From Gemmatimonadota bacterium (GTDB taxonomy: Bacteria > Gemmatimonadota > Gemmatimonadetes > Gemmatimonadales > Gemmatimonadaceae), in assembly GCA_016874035.1 (NCBI GenBank), contig VGVM01000025.1:1-36060 (forward strand): a stretch of 36,060 nt of DNA. The letters run 5' to 3'. This document shows, piece by piece, positions 24,197 through 32,443 of the stretch. The position numbers and the translations under genes are program-made. The notes beneath the pieces are model-generated. The model was not told the origin of the DNA and searched no databases. It saw only the letters and a list, made by a program, of their open reading frames with translations. The stretch's first letter is position 1, and each line of letters begins with the position of its first letter.

Positions 24197-26146
24197 TTAC
24201 TTCTCTGCAGGCCTTCCGAGGTGTGGACTGAGCCGCCGCGCGGCAGCTGCCTGGGCGGCCGCAGGCGCAGAGGCCGCCTCGCCACTGACGCGGCGCGGCG
24301 GTGCCTGCTCGGCGCCATCGAGCGCGAAGTCAGGAACAAGATCTCGCATCATCTTGCGGATGCCGACACGATCATCCGGCGCCAGCACCGCGAACCTCAC
24401 CAGCGATTCGATCCTGGTCGCGAGCGCGCCATCGGGGGCCGCGGTGACGGTGCGCATGATCTTCGGGTGGTTCGTGGCGCGCACGTCCTCGTCACCGAAG
24501 AGCACTTCCTCGTACAACTTCTCGCCGGGGCGGATGCCCGTGTACACGATGTCAATGTCGCGGCCTTCTTCCAGGCCCGAGAGGCGAATGAGGTCGCGCG
24601 CGAGCTCGACAATCTTGACCTGTGTGCCCATGTCGAGCACGAACAGCTCGCCGCCCGAGCAGAGCGCGCCGGCCTGCAGCACCAGCTGCACCGCCTCCGG
24701 GATCGTCATGAAGTAGCGCTTCATGTCCGGATGCGTGATGGTCACCGGCCCGCCGTCTTCGATCTGCTTGAGGAAGGTGGGCACGACGGAACCGCGCGAG
24801 CCGAGCACGTTGCCGAACCGGACGGACACGTAGTGCCGATTCTCGGCGACCGCAGCCATGTGGACGATGTACTCGGCGATCCGCTTTGATGCGCCCATGA
24901 TCGACGTCGGGCGCACGGCCTTGTCGGTCGAGATCAGGACGAAGTGCGGAGTGCCGGCGTCGAGCGCAGCATCCACGGTGTTGCGCGTCCCGAGGATGTT
25001 GTTCGTGACCGCCTCGATGAGGTTCTGCTCCATGAGCGGCACATGCTTGTGCGCAGCGGCATGGAAGACCGCATGCGGCTTGATGCCGCTGAACAGGGCG
25101 TGCAATCGGCCGGCATCGCGGATGTCCGCGATGAGCGGCACGACATCAAGCTGCGGGTGCCGCGCCCGCAACTCGTTGTCAATGTCGAACATCTGGTTCT
25201 CGGAGTGGTCCAAGAGGACCAGGCGGCTTGGCCCGAGATCCGAGATCTGGCGCGCGAGTTCGGACCCGATCGAGCCGCCGGCGCCGGTGACGAGGACGGT
25301 CCGGTCGGATACCAGCTCCCGGACGCCCGAAAGGTCGGTCTGAATCGCGTCACGACGGAGCAGGTCCTGAATCTCGACCTTGCGGAGCGAGCGCACTTCG
25401 ACCCGCCCGGAGATCAGGTCGAACATGCCGGGAACTGTTCGGGTTGGGACGCCTGCTTCCTGGGCCTCCTGCAGCACGCGGCGGACGACCGCTCCGCCGG
25501 CGCCGGGCATCGCAATGATCACTTCATCAACGCCAAGGCTGGACACAAGGTCCGGGATGCTGGAGATCGTGCCGAGCACCTGGACGCCGCCGAGGTGGTG
25601 GCGTTGCTTGGCCGCATCGTCGTCCACGAACCCAACGGGAATCATGTTCAGGCGACCGCCGATGTGCATTTCCCGCAGGATCGCCTGACCGGCAAACCCG
25701 GCACCGGCGATCAGGACGCGCTTGGTGCCGCCGCGTGCCAGGCGTTCCGATCTGGCAAACACCCTGAGTGCCAGTCGGGGGGCGGCGATAAGGATGGCGG
25801 CAAAGACGGCGTCGTTGATCAGTGTGGAGTAGGGCAGGCGCGTCTCAGCGAGCCCGGTCCCCTTGATCACGACCGCGCCGATAATGAAGGTCAAGATGCC
25901 ACTGGCGGCGCCGGCGAACACAAGGCGCTGGAGCTCGACGACGCTGGCGTAGCGCCAGAGGGTGCTGTAGGCCCCGAGCCAATAGAACACCGCGAGGCGG
26001 ACCGGCATTGCCAGGACGATGTAGGCATTCGCGGCCTGGACCACCGCTTGCGGCGGTTCCAAGGTCTCAAAGCGAAGCGCCACCAGCGCGAAGGGGAGCG
26101 CGCTGAGGAGGACTACGTCAATGAGGGCGAGGTGGCGGTTTCGCAT
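24197..26146 (-). CDS. Membrane-bound nucleotide-sugar 4,6-dehydratase (CapD/PglF/WbpM-type)
   Basis: The 649-residue product has about four N-terminal membrane segments (residues 5-125) and a first Rossmann domain (LIAGAGFAGQAI, near 145-156). The catalytic SDR domain has TGAGGSIGSELARQI (287-301). The active site reads ISTDKAVRPTSIMGASKR, with Thr407-Asp408-Lys409 and Met417 replacing Tyr before Lys421, as in PglF and FlaA1 dehydratases. It likely makes a UDP-4-keto-6-deoxy sugar from UDP-GlcNAc at the inner membrane. The C terminus is an Ala/Pro-rich tail. It is transcribed away from the export genes, across a 217-base gap, and would supply the keto sugar for the DegT aminotransferase. Confidence 0.92.
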   Translation of the reverse strand: MRNRHLALIDVVLLSALPFALVALRFETLEPPQAVVQAANAYIVLAMPVRLAVFYWLGAYSTLWRYASVVELQRLVFAGAASGILTFIIGAVVIKGTGLAETRLPYSTLINDAVFAAILIAAPRLALRVFARSERLARGGTKRVLIAGAGFAGQAILREMHIGGRLNMIPVGFVDDDAAKQRHHLGGVQVLGTISSIPDLVSSLGVDEVIIAMPGAGGAVVRRVLQEAQEAGVPTRTVPGMFDLISGRVEVRSLRKVEIQDLLRRDAIQTDLSGVRELVSDRTVLVTGAGGSIGSELARQISDLGPSRLVLLDHSENQMFDIDNELRARHPQLDVVPLIADIRDAGRLHALFSGIKPHAVFHAAAHKHVPLMEQNLIEAVTNNILGTRNTVDAALDAGTPHFVLISTDKAVRPTSIMGASKRIAEYIVHMAAVAENRHYVSVRFGNVLGSRGSVVPTFLKQIEDGGPVTITHPDMKRYFMTIPEAVQLVLQAGALCSGGELFVLDMGTQVKIVELARDLIRLSGLEEGRDIDIVYTGIRPGEKLYEEVLFGDEDVRATNHPKIMRTVTAAPDGALATRIESLVRFAVLAPDDRVGIRKMMRDLVPDFALDGAEQAPPRRVSGEAASAPAAAQAAAARRLSPHLGRPAEK

Positions 26147-26164
26147 TCAGGTGGGAGCCCGGAT

Positions 26165-26208
26165 CAGGCAGACGACTTGTTGGTGCCTGACGTTACTGCG
26201 TGGTAACG
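26165..26208. promoter_or_regulatory. Two inverted repeats in the divergent exopolysaccharide promoter region
   Basis: The 217 bases between the dehydratase and the export gene hold two adjacent inverted repeats near the dehydratase start. CAGGCA at 26165-26170 pairs with TGCCTG at 26184-26189, and CGTTAC at 26191-26196 pairs with GTAACG at 26203-26208. Both are perfect over 6 bases and lie 2 bases apart. They may bind a regulator of this divergent locus. I could not assign convincing -35/-10 boxes on either strand. Confidence 0.35.
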
Positions 26209-26363
26209 ATGGAGATTTGCGCGCCACGACGCTACCCCGCGTTCATAGGTTAGGCGTTCGCTCCCCTGATTTGCCCCCGTCCCTCGTTGCGAACCCTGCC
26301 GCCTGAAGTGACCTTTCCTGCGGTCAGTGGGTATGTCGGTTCGCATCGAAAGGAGACGCGCGA

Positions 26364-28868
26364 GTGATGACGAGGCGCAGCGCTTGTGGATTGGTGTGGT
26401 TAATCGTGGGCGGGGGATTCGGGAGCATTCCGGTCCGGGCACAGACCCCGCCGGTGGTGCGGGTGGACACGACACCCATACAGCCGACTGCGGCGCAGCG
26501 AGCGGCACTGCAGGCCGCTGGCCGGGCGGTGCGGGTGGACACGACACCCATACAGCCGACTGCGGCGCAGCGAGCGGCACTGCAGGCCACTGGCCGGGCG
26601 GTGACGAATGAACAGATCTCGACGGCGATCCGCAATTCCGGTTTGAATCAGCAGCAGATCCAGCAGCAGCTGCGTTCGGCGGGGTACGATCCGTCGCTCG
26701 CAGACCCATACTTCGTTCAGGGCGCGAGCGGACTTGGAGTGGCCCAGAGGGCTCCTGCGTCCGGCGCAGCAACCAACATCTTTGTGCAAGCGTTGCAGAC
26801 ACTTGGCATCCTCACGGTGCCTACAACCGCTACCACCCCGGAGGAGACGCCGCAGGGGAGCCCGGATGCCGCCTCCGGGCGGGCCGGCGGCATCTTCGGC
26901 AAGGAGATCTTCAACCGCGCCGCAACCGTGTTCGACCCAGTGACGGCAGGCCCGGTGGACCCCGGCTACCGCCTCGGGATCGGCGACCAGCTGCAGCTCG
27001 TCGTCACGGGACAGGTCGAACTTGCCTATGCAATAGAAGTGCGCCGCGACGGCACGGTAATCGTGCCTCAAGTAGGGCAGATTGCGCTCGCGGGACTTAC
27101 CCTAGATGCGGCTCGCGGTCTTATGCAGCAGCGGATGTCGCGATCGTACAGCGGCCTGACCAGTGGGGAGGCCCGGCTTGACCTCTCAATCGCCCGAATC
27201 CGAGCCAACGCAGTCTTCGTGTTGGGTGAAGTGGAGGCGCCTGGGGCGCTGCAGGTGAACGGCTTGGCGACTGTATTTCACGCGCTCGCCAGAGCTGGCG
27301 GTCCCACCGTGCAGGGCTCGTTTCGCAATGTGGAGGTGCGCCGTGCGAATCGAGTGGTCCAACGTCTTGATCTGTACGACTATCTCCTCCGCGGTGACGC
27401 GACGGGGGACATTCGGCTGGAGCAAGGTGACCAGATCTATGTGCCACTCAGTAGGCGCGTTGTCGAGGTCATCGGACAGGTGCGCCGCCCGCGGGTGTTT
27501 GAACTTCGCGACAATGAGGGGTTCAGCGACCTCCTCGGCTTCGCTGGGGGGCTGACTCCAGTCGCGTCGGCCGAGCGCGTGCAGATCGACCGCATCGTAC
27601 CCGCCGAGCGGCGATCGCCGGGGTTCGATCGCGTAAAGGTGGACGTGGAGATCCGGGGGAGCCTCGGCGCGCTCGCTCGCGTGCCGCTTCTGGACGGGGA
27701 CATCGTCCAGGTGTTCGGAATAGGTGACCTGCGACGAAACGTTGTTTCGGTAACCGGTCAGGTCTTCCAGCCGGGCGAGTTCGAATTGCGTCCGGCCATG
27801 ACTCTCGGCCAGTTGATTGATTCTGCAGAAGGGATGCTCCCTTGGGCACTGTCCGACCGCGTCAAAGTCGTGCGCCAGGTTCCTTTGACGGGCCGAACGA
27901 TCGTCCACAATGTCGACGCCTCCACCGCCCCGGGCCGCGTTTTTCTCCTCGAGGAGTTCGACGCCGTGGAAGTGCTCGACTCGCGGGTCGGCTACCCCCG
28001 GGGCACGATCTCCGTCGACGGGGCGGTGAACGCTCCGTCTACACGCCCCTTCGCCGAACGCGAGACGCTTCGCGACGCGATTGAACGATCCGGCGGCCTC
28101 AAGGAGGATGCCGAGAAGATCGAGGTCTACCGGCGAAGAGCCGGCTCGATTTACAGCGACACGACCAGCATCAGGTTCTCGTTCCGGATCGGTCCCAACT
28201 TCGTTCGCGACACGTCGCTTCGCGACTTCGTGCTCGAGAGGGACGACCGCGTGATTGTGCTATCGTCTCCGGGGTATCGAGCCCAGCAGTTCGTGACTGT
28301 TGGCGGTCAGTTCAGCTACCCGGGCCCGTACGCCATCGCGGAGAACTCAGACCGCGTTCGCGACGTGATTCTGCGAGCGGGCGGCGCGCTGCCGGGTGCA
28401 TTCGACCAGAGCTTCCGGCTGATACGGAACGGGCGCGACGTCAGCATCGATTTTCCGCGCGTGATGCGATCCGATTCGGCTCACAACATTCCCCTGCTTG
28501 GCGGCGATAGCCTCGTGATCTATCGCAATCCCAACACAGTACTAGTAATTGGGGCGGTAGGCCGGCCGTCGCTCATCAAGTTCAACAGCAGCATGACCCT
28601 TTGGGACTATGTCGAGCTGGCAGGAGGACCCACGGAGCGAGGCGACGTCAACAAGGCGGTGGTGCAACTGCCGTCAGGCGTTGCAAAGCGCGTGAAGAGA
28701 GTCGCTTTCCTCTTTCACGCGGCACCGACGCTCGTTTCGGGCGCCATCATCAGCGTGCCCGAAAAGGCTGAGGCGACCACGCCCCGGTCCGAGGTGTGGC
28801 AGCGGATCTTGGCCACATCGTCGACCCTTGCTTCTCTGGCCCTCGCGTACGCGGCGGTCACGCGCTAG
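26364..28868 (+). CDS. Large polysaccharide export protein with SLBB repeats (Wza-like)
   Basis: The 834-residue product has a Sec signal peptide (cleavage likely after VRA, residue 26) and no lipobox. A low-complexity region with a 24-residue tandem repeat (32-55 and 56-79) follows. The polysaccharide export domain starts near residue 199 (DPGYRLGIGDQLQLVVTG, then VRRDGTVIVPQVGQIALAG). Several SLBB-type units come next, each opening in the style of VLGEVEAPGALQV, VIGQVRRPRVFEL and VTGQVFQPGEFEL. A hydrophobic end (STLASLALAYAAVT) closes it. E. coli Wza is about 380 residues, so this is the long, multi-SLBB type. AGGAG at 26351-26355 lies 8 bases before GTG 26364; an ATG follows directly. It would form the outer-membrane or periplasmic export channel. 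Confidence 0.92.
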   Translation: MMTRRSACGLVWLIVGGGFGSIPVRAQTPPVVRVDTTPIQPTAAQRAALQAAGRAVRVDTTPIQPTAAQRAALQATGRAVTNEQISTAIRNSGLNQQQIQQQLRSAGYDPSLADPYFVQGASGLGVAQRAPASGAATNIFVQALQTLGILTVPTTATTPEETPQGSPDAASGRAGGIFGKEIFNRAATVFDPVTAGPVDPGYRLGIGDQLQLVVTGQVELAYAIEVRRDGTVIVPQVGQIALAGLTLDAARGLMQQRMSRSYSGLTSGEARLDLSIARIRANAVFVLGEVEAPGALQVNGLATVFHALARAGGPTVQGSFRNVEVRRANRVVQRLDLYDYLLRGDATGDIRLEQGDQIYVPLSRRVVEVIGQVRRPRVFELRDNEGFSDLLGFAGGLTPVASAERVQIDRIVPAERRSPGFDRVKVDVEIRGSLGALARVPLLDGDIVQVFGIGDLRRNVVSVTGQVFQPGEFELRPAMTLGQLIDSAEGMLPWALSDRVKVVRQVPLTGRTIVHNVDASTAPGRVFLLEEFDAVEVLDSRVGYPRGTISVDGAVNAPSTRPFAERETLRDAIERSGGLKEDAEKIEVYRRRAGSIYSDTTSIRFSFRIGPNFVRDTSLRDFVLERDDRVIVLSSPGYRAQQFVTVGGQFSYPGPYAIAENSDRVRDVILRAGGALPGAFDQSFRLIRNGRDVSIDFPRVMRSDSAHNIPLLGGDSLVIYRNPNTVLVIGAVGRPSLIKFNSSMTLWDYVELAGGPTERGDVNKAVVQLPSGVAKRVKRVAFLFHAAPTLVSGAIISVPEKAEATTPRSEVWQRILATSSTLASLALAYAAVTR
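26456..26599 (+). repeat. 72-bp in-frame tandem duplication
   Basis: Two direct copies, 26456-26527 and 26528-26599, differ at one base (GCCGCTGG versus GCCACTGG). The period is 24 codons, so the frame is kept and the protein gains a second copy of a VRVDTTPIQPTAAQRAALQA-type unit. Near-identity points to a recent duplication. Confidence 0.95.
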
Positions 28869-28957
28869 GCTGGCCGGCGAGTAGATATTGAGGAGAGCTT
28901 GCGGCGCGCCGCCGATGGTGTGTTGCCAAGCGCCTAGTGTTTAGCGGAGAGGTGATC

Positions 28958-30061
28958 GTGACAGGGGTTGTTCAGTCGAGTGCTGCAGAAGTCGAGCAGT
29001 CAGAAGGCGGGCCCGGGGGCGTCTCGTTACTCGAGATCGCGGCGGAGTTGGTCCGCCGGGGCCGCCTGATCCTCGTTTGGAGCGTGGGGGTGGGCGCCAT
29101 AGCCGCTGCGCTGACCTTCCTCGAACCAAGGACATATACGGCGACGGCAACCTTCATTCCGAATGCATCGGATGATTCCCGATCCCTGCTCGGTGGAGCG
29201 GCGGCCGCCCAACTGGGAATCCTCATCAATGCCGCCTCTTCCGCGACAAGCGATTCCCCCAGGTTCTACGGTGACCTCATGCGGTCCCGGGCCCTTCTGG
29301 GACCGATTGCGGACGACACGCTGACGGTGGTGGAGCTTGAGGGCCGCCGGGTCTCAGTGCCCGACGTGATTGGAGTGACCGGAAGCCACTGGCCCCGTGT
29401 CCGCGAGCGGGTGATCACCCGACTGGCGACCCGGGTCATTCTCGCGAAGGCTATGAGGGAAACAGGGGTGGTCACCATTGCGGTGCAAACGCGGTACGCG
29501 AGTGCGTCTCACGCAATTGCGCAGTTGGTGTTGCGAGGAGTCAACGACTTCAATCTCCGAACGCGCCAGTCTCAGGCCGGCGCCGAACGTCGGTTCATTG
29601 AGGTAAGGCTGGCGCAGGCGCGCGACAGCCTTCGGCACGCTGAGGACGCAATGGAGGCCTTCCTGCGGAGTAACCGCGACTATCGAAACTCTGCGCAGCT
29701 CGCCCTTTCCTATGACCGGTTGCAACGAGCGATGATGCTGCAGCAGGGAATCGTGCAGAATCTTGCGCTCTCCTATGAGAACACCCGAATCCGTGAGATT
29801 CGGGACCTCCCGGTGATCACGATCATAGATGCGCCGAAGATCCCCGCGAATGCCGACTCGCTCCGCCGGGTGCTTCAGTTGGTCCTTGGACTGTTCGCGG
29901 GCGTGTTCATCGCCGTCGGCTACGTGTTCGCCTCGTTCGCCCTAACGAGGCGCCGCGCTTCCGGCGATCCACACGCGGAGTTTTTTGCCCATTGGATTGC
30001 CGGAGTCGAGCGCCAGTTTTCACGGGTGTTCCGACGCGTGAAAGGACGCCCAGAGGTATGA
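28958..30061 (+). CDS. Wzz-like polysaccharide chain-length determinant
   Basis: Wzz-type proteins of the inner membrane set the length of Wzy-made polymers. From GTG 28958 the product is 367 residues, with a first membrane helix at about 37-55 (LILVWSVGVGAIAAALTFL). A periplasmic region starts EPRTYTATATFIPN and contains a long charged coiled-coil stretch (AGAERRFIEVRLAQARDSLR). The second membrane helix is at about 305-329 (VLQLVLGLFAGVFIAVGYVF). The cytoplasmic tail is short, with no tyrosine kinase domain or Walker motif. GGAGAGG at 28945-28951 lies 6 bases before GTG 28958 and decides this start over GTG 28937. The stop overlaps the next gene (ATGA). Confidence 0.88.
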   Translation: MTGVVQSSAAEVEQSEGGPGGVSLLEIAAELVRRGRLILVWSVGVGAIAAALTFLEPRTYTATATFIPNASDDSRSLLGGAAAAQLGILINAASSATSDSPRFYGDLMRSRALLGPIADDTLTVVELEGRRVSVPDVIGVTGSHWPRVRERVITRLATRVILAKAMRETGVVTIAVQTRYASASHAIAQLVLRGVNDFNLRTRQSQAGAERRFIEVRLAQARDSLRHAEDAMEAFLRSNRDYRNSAQLALSYDRLQRAMMLQQGIVQNLALSYENTRIREIRDLPVITIIDAPKIPANADSLRRVLQLVLGLFAGVFIAVGYVFASFALTRRRASGDPHAEFFAHWIAGVERQFSRVFRRVKGRPEV

Positions 30062-31266
30062 CGGCCACTCCGGCCCAGACGAGCGCTGATGCTTCGAGGA
30101 GTTCCGCCGGGAGTCCTCGAGAGATGATCCCGGTCTTCAAGCCGACGCTGGGGTCCGAGGAGCTGGCCGCCGTCCAAGAGGTCTTCGCGTCGGGGTGGAT
30201 CGGTAAGGGGCGCCAAGTACTCGATTTTGAGCGGCGTTTCGCGGAATCGCTTGCAAGTGACCCCCGAAACTTCACGTCAACGAACAGTTGTACGGAAGGT
30301 CTGTTTCTCGCCGCCGACATGTACGGGTTCGGCCCCGGCGATGAAGTGGTTGTGCCCGCTGTCAGTTTTGTCGCAGTTGGCAGCGCCGTGGTGGCGTCAG
30401 GCGCGCGCTTGGTCATTTGCGACGTTGACCCGCGCACCCTCAACGCCACCGCAGAACTGATTGAACCCTGCCTTACCGGGCGAACTCGGGCGGTCTGGCT
30501 GAACCATTTCGGCGGCGTGCCTTGCGATCTGGATCCGATTCTCAACCTATGCCGGAACCGGGGTTTGCTCGTTCTCGAGGATAGCGCCTGCGCGCCGCAC
30601 AGCATGTATCACGGCCGAGCAGCAGGAACCTTCGGTGACGCGGGAATGTGGTCCTTCGACGCGATGAAGATTCTGTGTACCGGTGACGGCGGTATGCTTT
30701 ACTTTTCGGATCCTGATCGAGTTGTCGAGGCTCGGGAGCGGCTCTACCTCGGGCTCCCGGACCGACAGACAAGCGGAGTCGACAGTTCGGCCTCCGGCGC
30801 GGACGAATGGTGGCGTTTTGAAATCACTCGGCCGGGACGGCGGGCGATCATGAACGACATCGCGGGCGCGATCGGGTGCGTCCAGCTTCGACGTCTCTCG
30901 CAGTTCATCGCCCGGCGCGTCGAAATTCATGACACATACGTCAGGGAGTTTCGCGACCTCGGCTGGTTGCAGCTTCCGCCCGTGATACCGGACCACTGCG
31001 TGAGCTCTCACTACTTCTTCTGGGTGCAAACCGAGGTTCGCAATGAACTAGCCCGGTTTCTGTATGACAACGGTGTCTACTCCACGTACAGGTACTGGCC
31101 TCTAAATCGGATCGCCTATTTCGGCTGCGGTGCCGCCTCGGTGCCCAATGCGGACTACGCTACCGAGCGAACGTTGAACCTGCCGCTTCATCAGGGATTG
31201 ACCGATGCCGACGTAGGTCGAGTCGTTGACACAGTGCGAGCCTTTGGCAGCAGTCGGGGCCTGTAG
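30058..31266 (+). CDS. DegT/DnrJ/EryC1-family sugar aminotransferase
   Basis: This PLP enzyme transfers an amino group to a keto sugar bound to a nucleotide. The 402-residue product has the family order: FKPTLGSEELAAVQEVFASG near the start, STNSCTEGLFLAADM, DEVVVPAVSFVAVGSAV, LEDSACAPHS with the PLP-ring Asp, and WSFDAMKILCTGDGGM with Lys204 as the Schiff-base lysine. The usual GEGG reads GDGG. ATG at 30058 overlaps the Wzz-like stop and has AGAGG just upstream; an ATG at 30124 is an alternative. The natural partner is the 4,6-dehydratase across the locus, together giving an amino-deoxy sugar. Confidence 0.92.
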   Translation: MTATPAQTSADASRSSAGSPREMIPVFKPTLGSEELAAVQEVFASGWIGKGRQVLDFERRFAESLASDPRNFTSTNSCTEGLFLAADMYGFGPGDEVVVPAVSFVAVGSAVVASGARLVICDVDPRTLNATAELIEPCLTGRTRAVWLNHFGGVPCDLDPILNLCRNRGLLVLEDSACAPHSMYHGRAAGTFGDAGMWSFDAMKILCTGDGGMLYFSDPDRVVEARERLYLGLPDRQTSGVDSSASGADEWWRFEITRPGRRAIMNDIAGAIGCVQLRRLSQFIARRVEIHDTYVREFRDLGWLQLPPVIPDHCVSSHYFFWVQTEVRNELARFLYDNGVYSTYRYWPLNRIAYFGCGAASVPNADYATERTLNLPLHQGLTDADVGRVVDTVRAFGSSRGL

Positions 31267-31275
31267 ACAGCGGTT

Positions 31276-32361
31276 GTGCGCACCGTGGCCGTAGGTGAGG
31301 CCGGACCGGAGCCAGCGCCGCTGTTCTCGGTGCTGATTCCGTCTTATAACCGGCCGCGACAGTTGGTCGACGCCGTTTCTTCGGTCCTGGCAAGTCGACT
31401 GGCCGATGTTGAGGTGCTCATCTCCGATGACATGTCGCCGCGTCAGCCGGAGATTCGTGACCGCCTCGCGCCACTTCTGGCGGATCGGCGGGTGCGCTAC
31501 ATCGAACAGCGAGTGAACCTTCGGGAACCCGCAAACCGAGCCTTTCTCGCATCGGCATCGAGAGGGCAGTGGCTGCTCTATCTAGGCGACGACGACCGCC
31601 TAGAGCCGGAGGCGCTCGATCGGCTGGCCGGCGCGATTAAGGGGTCGCCCACCGCGGATGTCTTCGCCTTTGGCTATAGGCTCATCGACGGAAGGGGATT
31701 GACGCGATATTCGAGACGCGCTCCGAGGCAGTTCTCATTCTCGCTCGAGAGCGGGGCGGTATTCGCGGAGTTCATGTACTCCGATGCCTTTCCGTTCTGG
31801 TTTTACCATCCCGCGTCGTTTTGCGCGCGTCGCAGTGTCATGGAACGAGTCGTGCCCAACAACGAGATCGGCATGGGCGACGACCTGTTATTTCTCTTCG
31901 ACTATGTCAATACCGGGGGGACGGTCGTCGTCATTCCCGAGGTTCTGATGTCGTATCGAAAAGGGTCGGAGCTGGAGGACACCGGTGCGCCGAATCAGTC
32001 CGCTGCCGACCTTGCTAACGTGGTGACGCGGTTCAAGATTTTGCAGTCGCTTGTGCTCCGGAGTGACCTCTCCCCGCCGATGCGTGCGATCGTGCACGCC
32101 GACGCGTTTCGCGACCGGTTCCTCTTTCAGGCTATCATCAACGAAGATCGGGACCCACTGCACATCGCCAAGCAGATCGGAATGCCACCGGACGACCTGA
32201 ACGCGCTGGCTCTCTGGGCGGCGAGGCGCGGGCGACGGGTTTACCGCGCGATCGGATTTCTGCGGCGTGTGTCGGTCTATGTATCAATGTTCGGGCTGTT
32301 GGGCATTCTCGAGCTGGTACGCACGGCGGGCCTTCGTCTGGTGAACGCGCGGTCTCGATGA
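31276..32361 (+). CDS. GT2-family glycosyltransferase
   Basis: The 361-residue product has a GT-A fold of family GT2: FSVLIPSYNRPRQLVDAVSS at the N terminus, VEVLISDDMSP with the nucleotide-binding Asp pair, and YLGDDDRLEP with the metal-binding DxD-type motif (residues 105-107). A hydrophobic stretch near the C terminus (VSVYVSMFGLLGILELV) may associate with the membrane. GTG at 31276 starts 9 bases after the aminotransferase stop; GTG 31285 is an alternative. It would add one sugar to the lipid-linked repeat unit in the cytoplasm. The donor sugar cannot be told. Confidence 0.88.
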   Translation: MRTVAVGEAGPEPAPLFSVLIPSYNRPRQLVDAVSSVLASRLADVEVLISDDMSPRQPEIRDRLAPLLADRRVRYIEQRVNLREPANRAFLASASRGQWLLYLGDDDRLEPEALDRLAGAIKGSPTADVFAFGYRLIDGRGLTRYSRRAPRQFSFSLESGAVFAEFMYSDAFPFWFYHPASFCARRSVMERVVPNNEIGMGDDLLFLFDYVNTGGTVVVIPEVLMSYRKGSELEDTGAPNQSAADLANVVTRFKILQSLVLRSDLSPPMRAIVHADAFRDRFLFQAIINEDRDPLHIAKQIGMPPDDLNALALWAARRGRRVYRAIGFLRRVSVYVSMFGLLGILELVRTAGLRLVNARSR

Positions 32362-32443
32362 GTCTGGACGGGGGGTGCGTTGCTCAAGACTCCGCATCGC
32401 CACCGGTGTGTGACGAAACCGGCTCGCGGCCGACTGCACCGTG

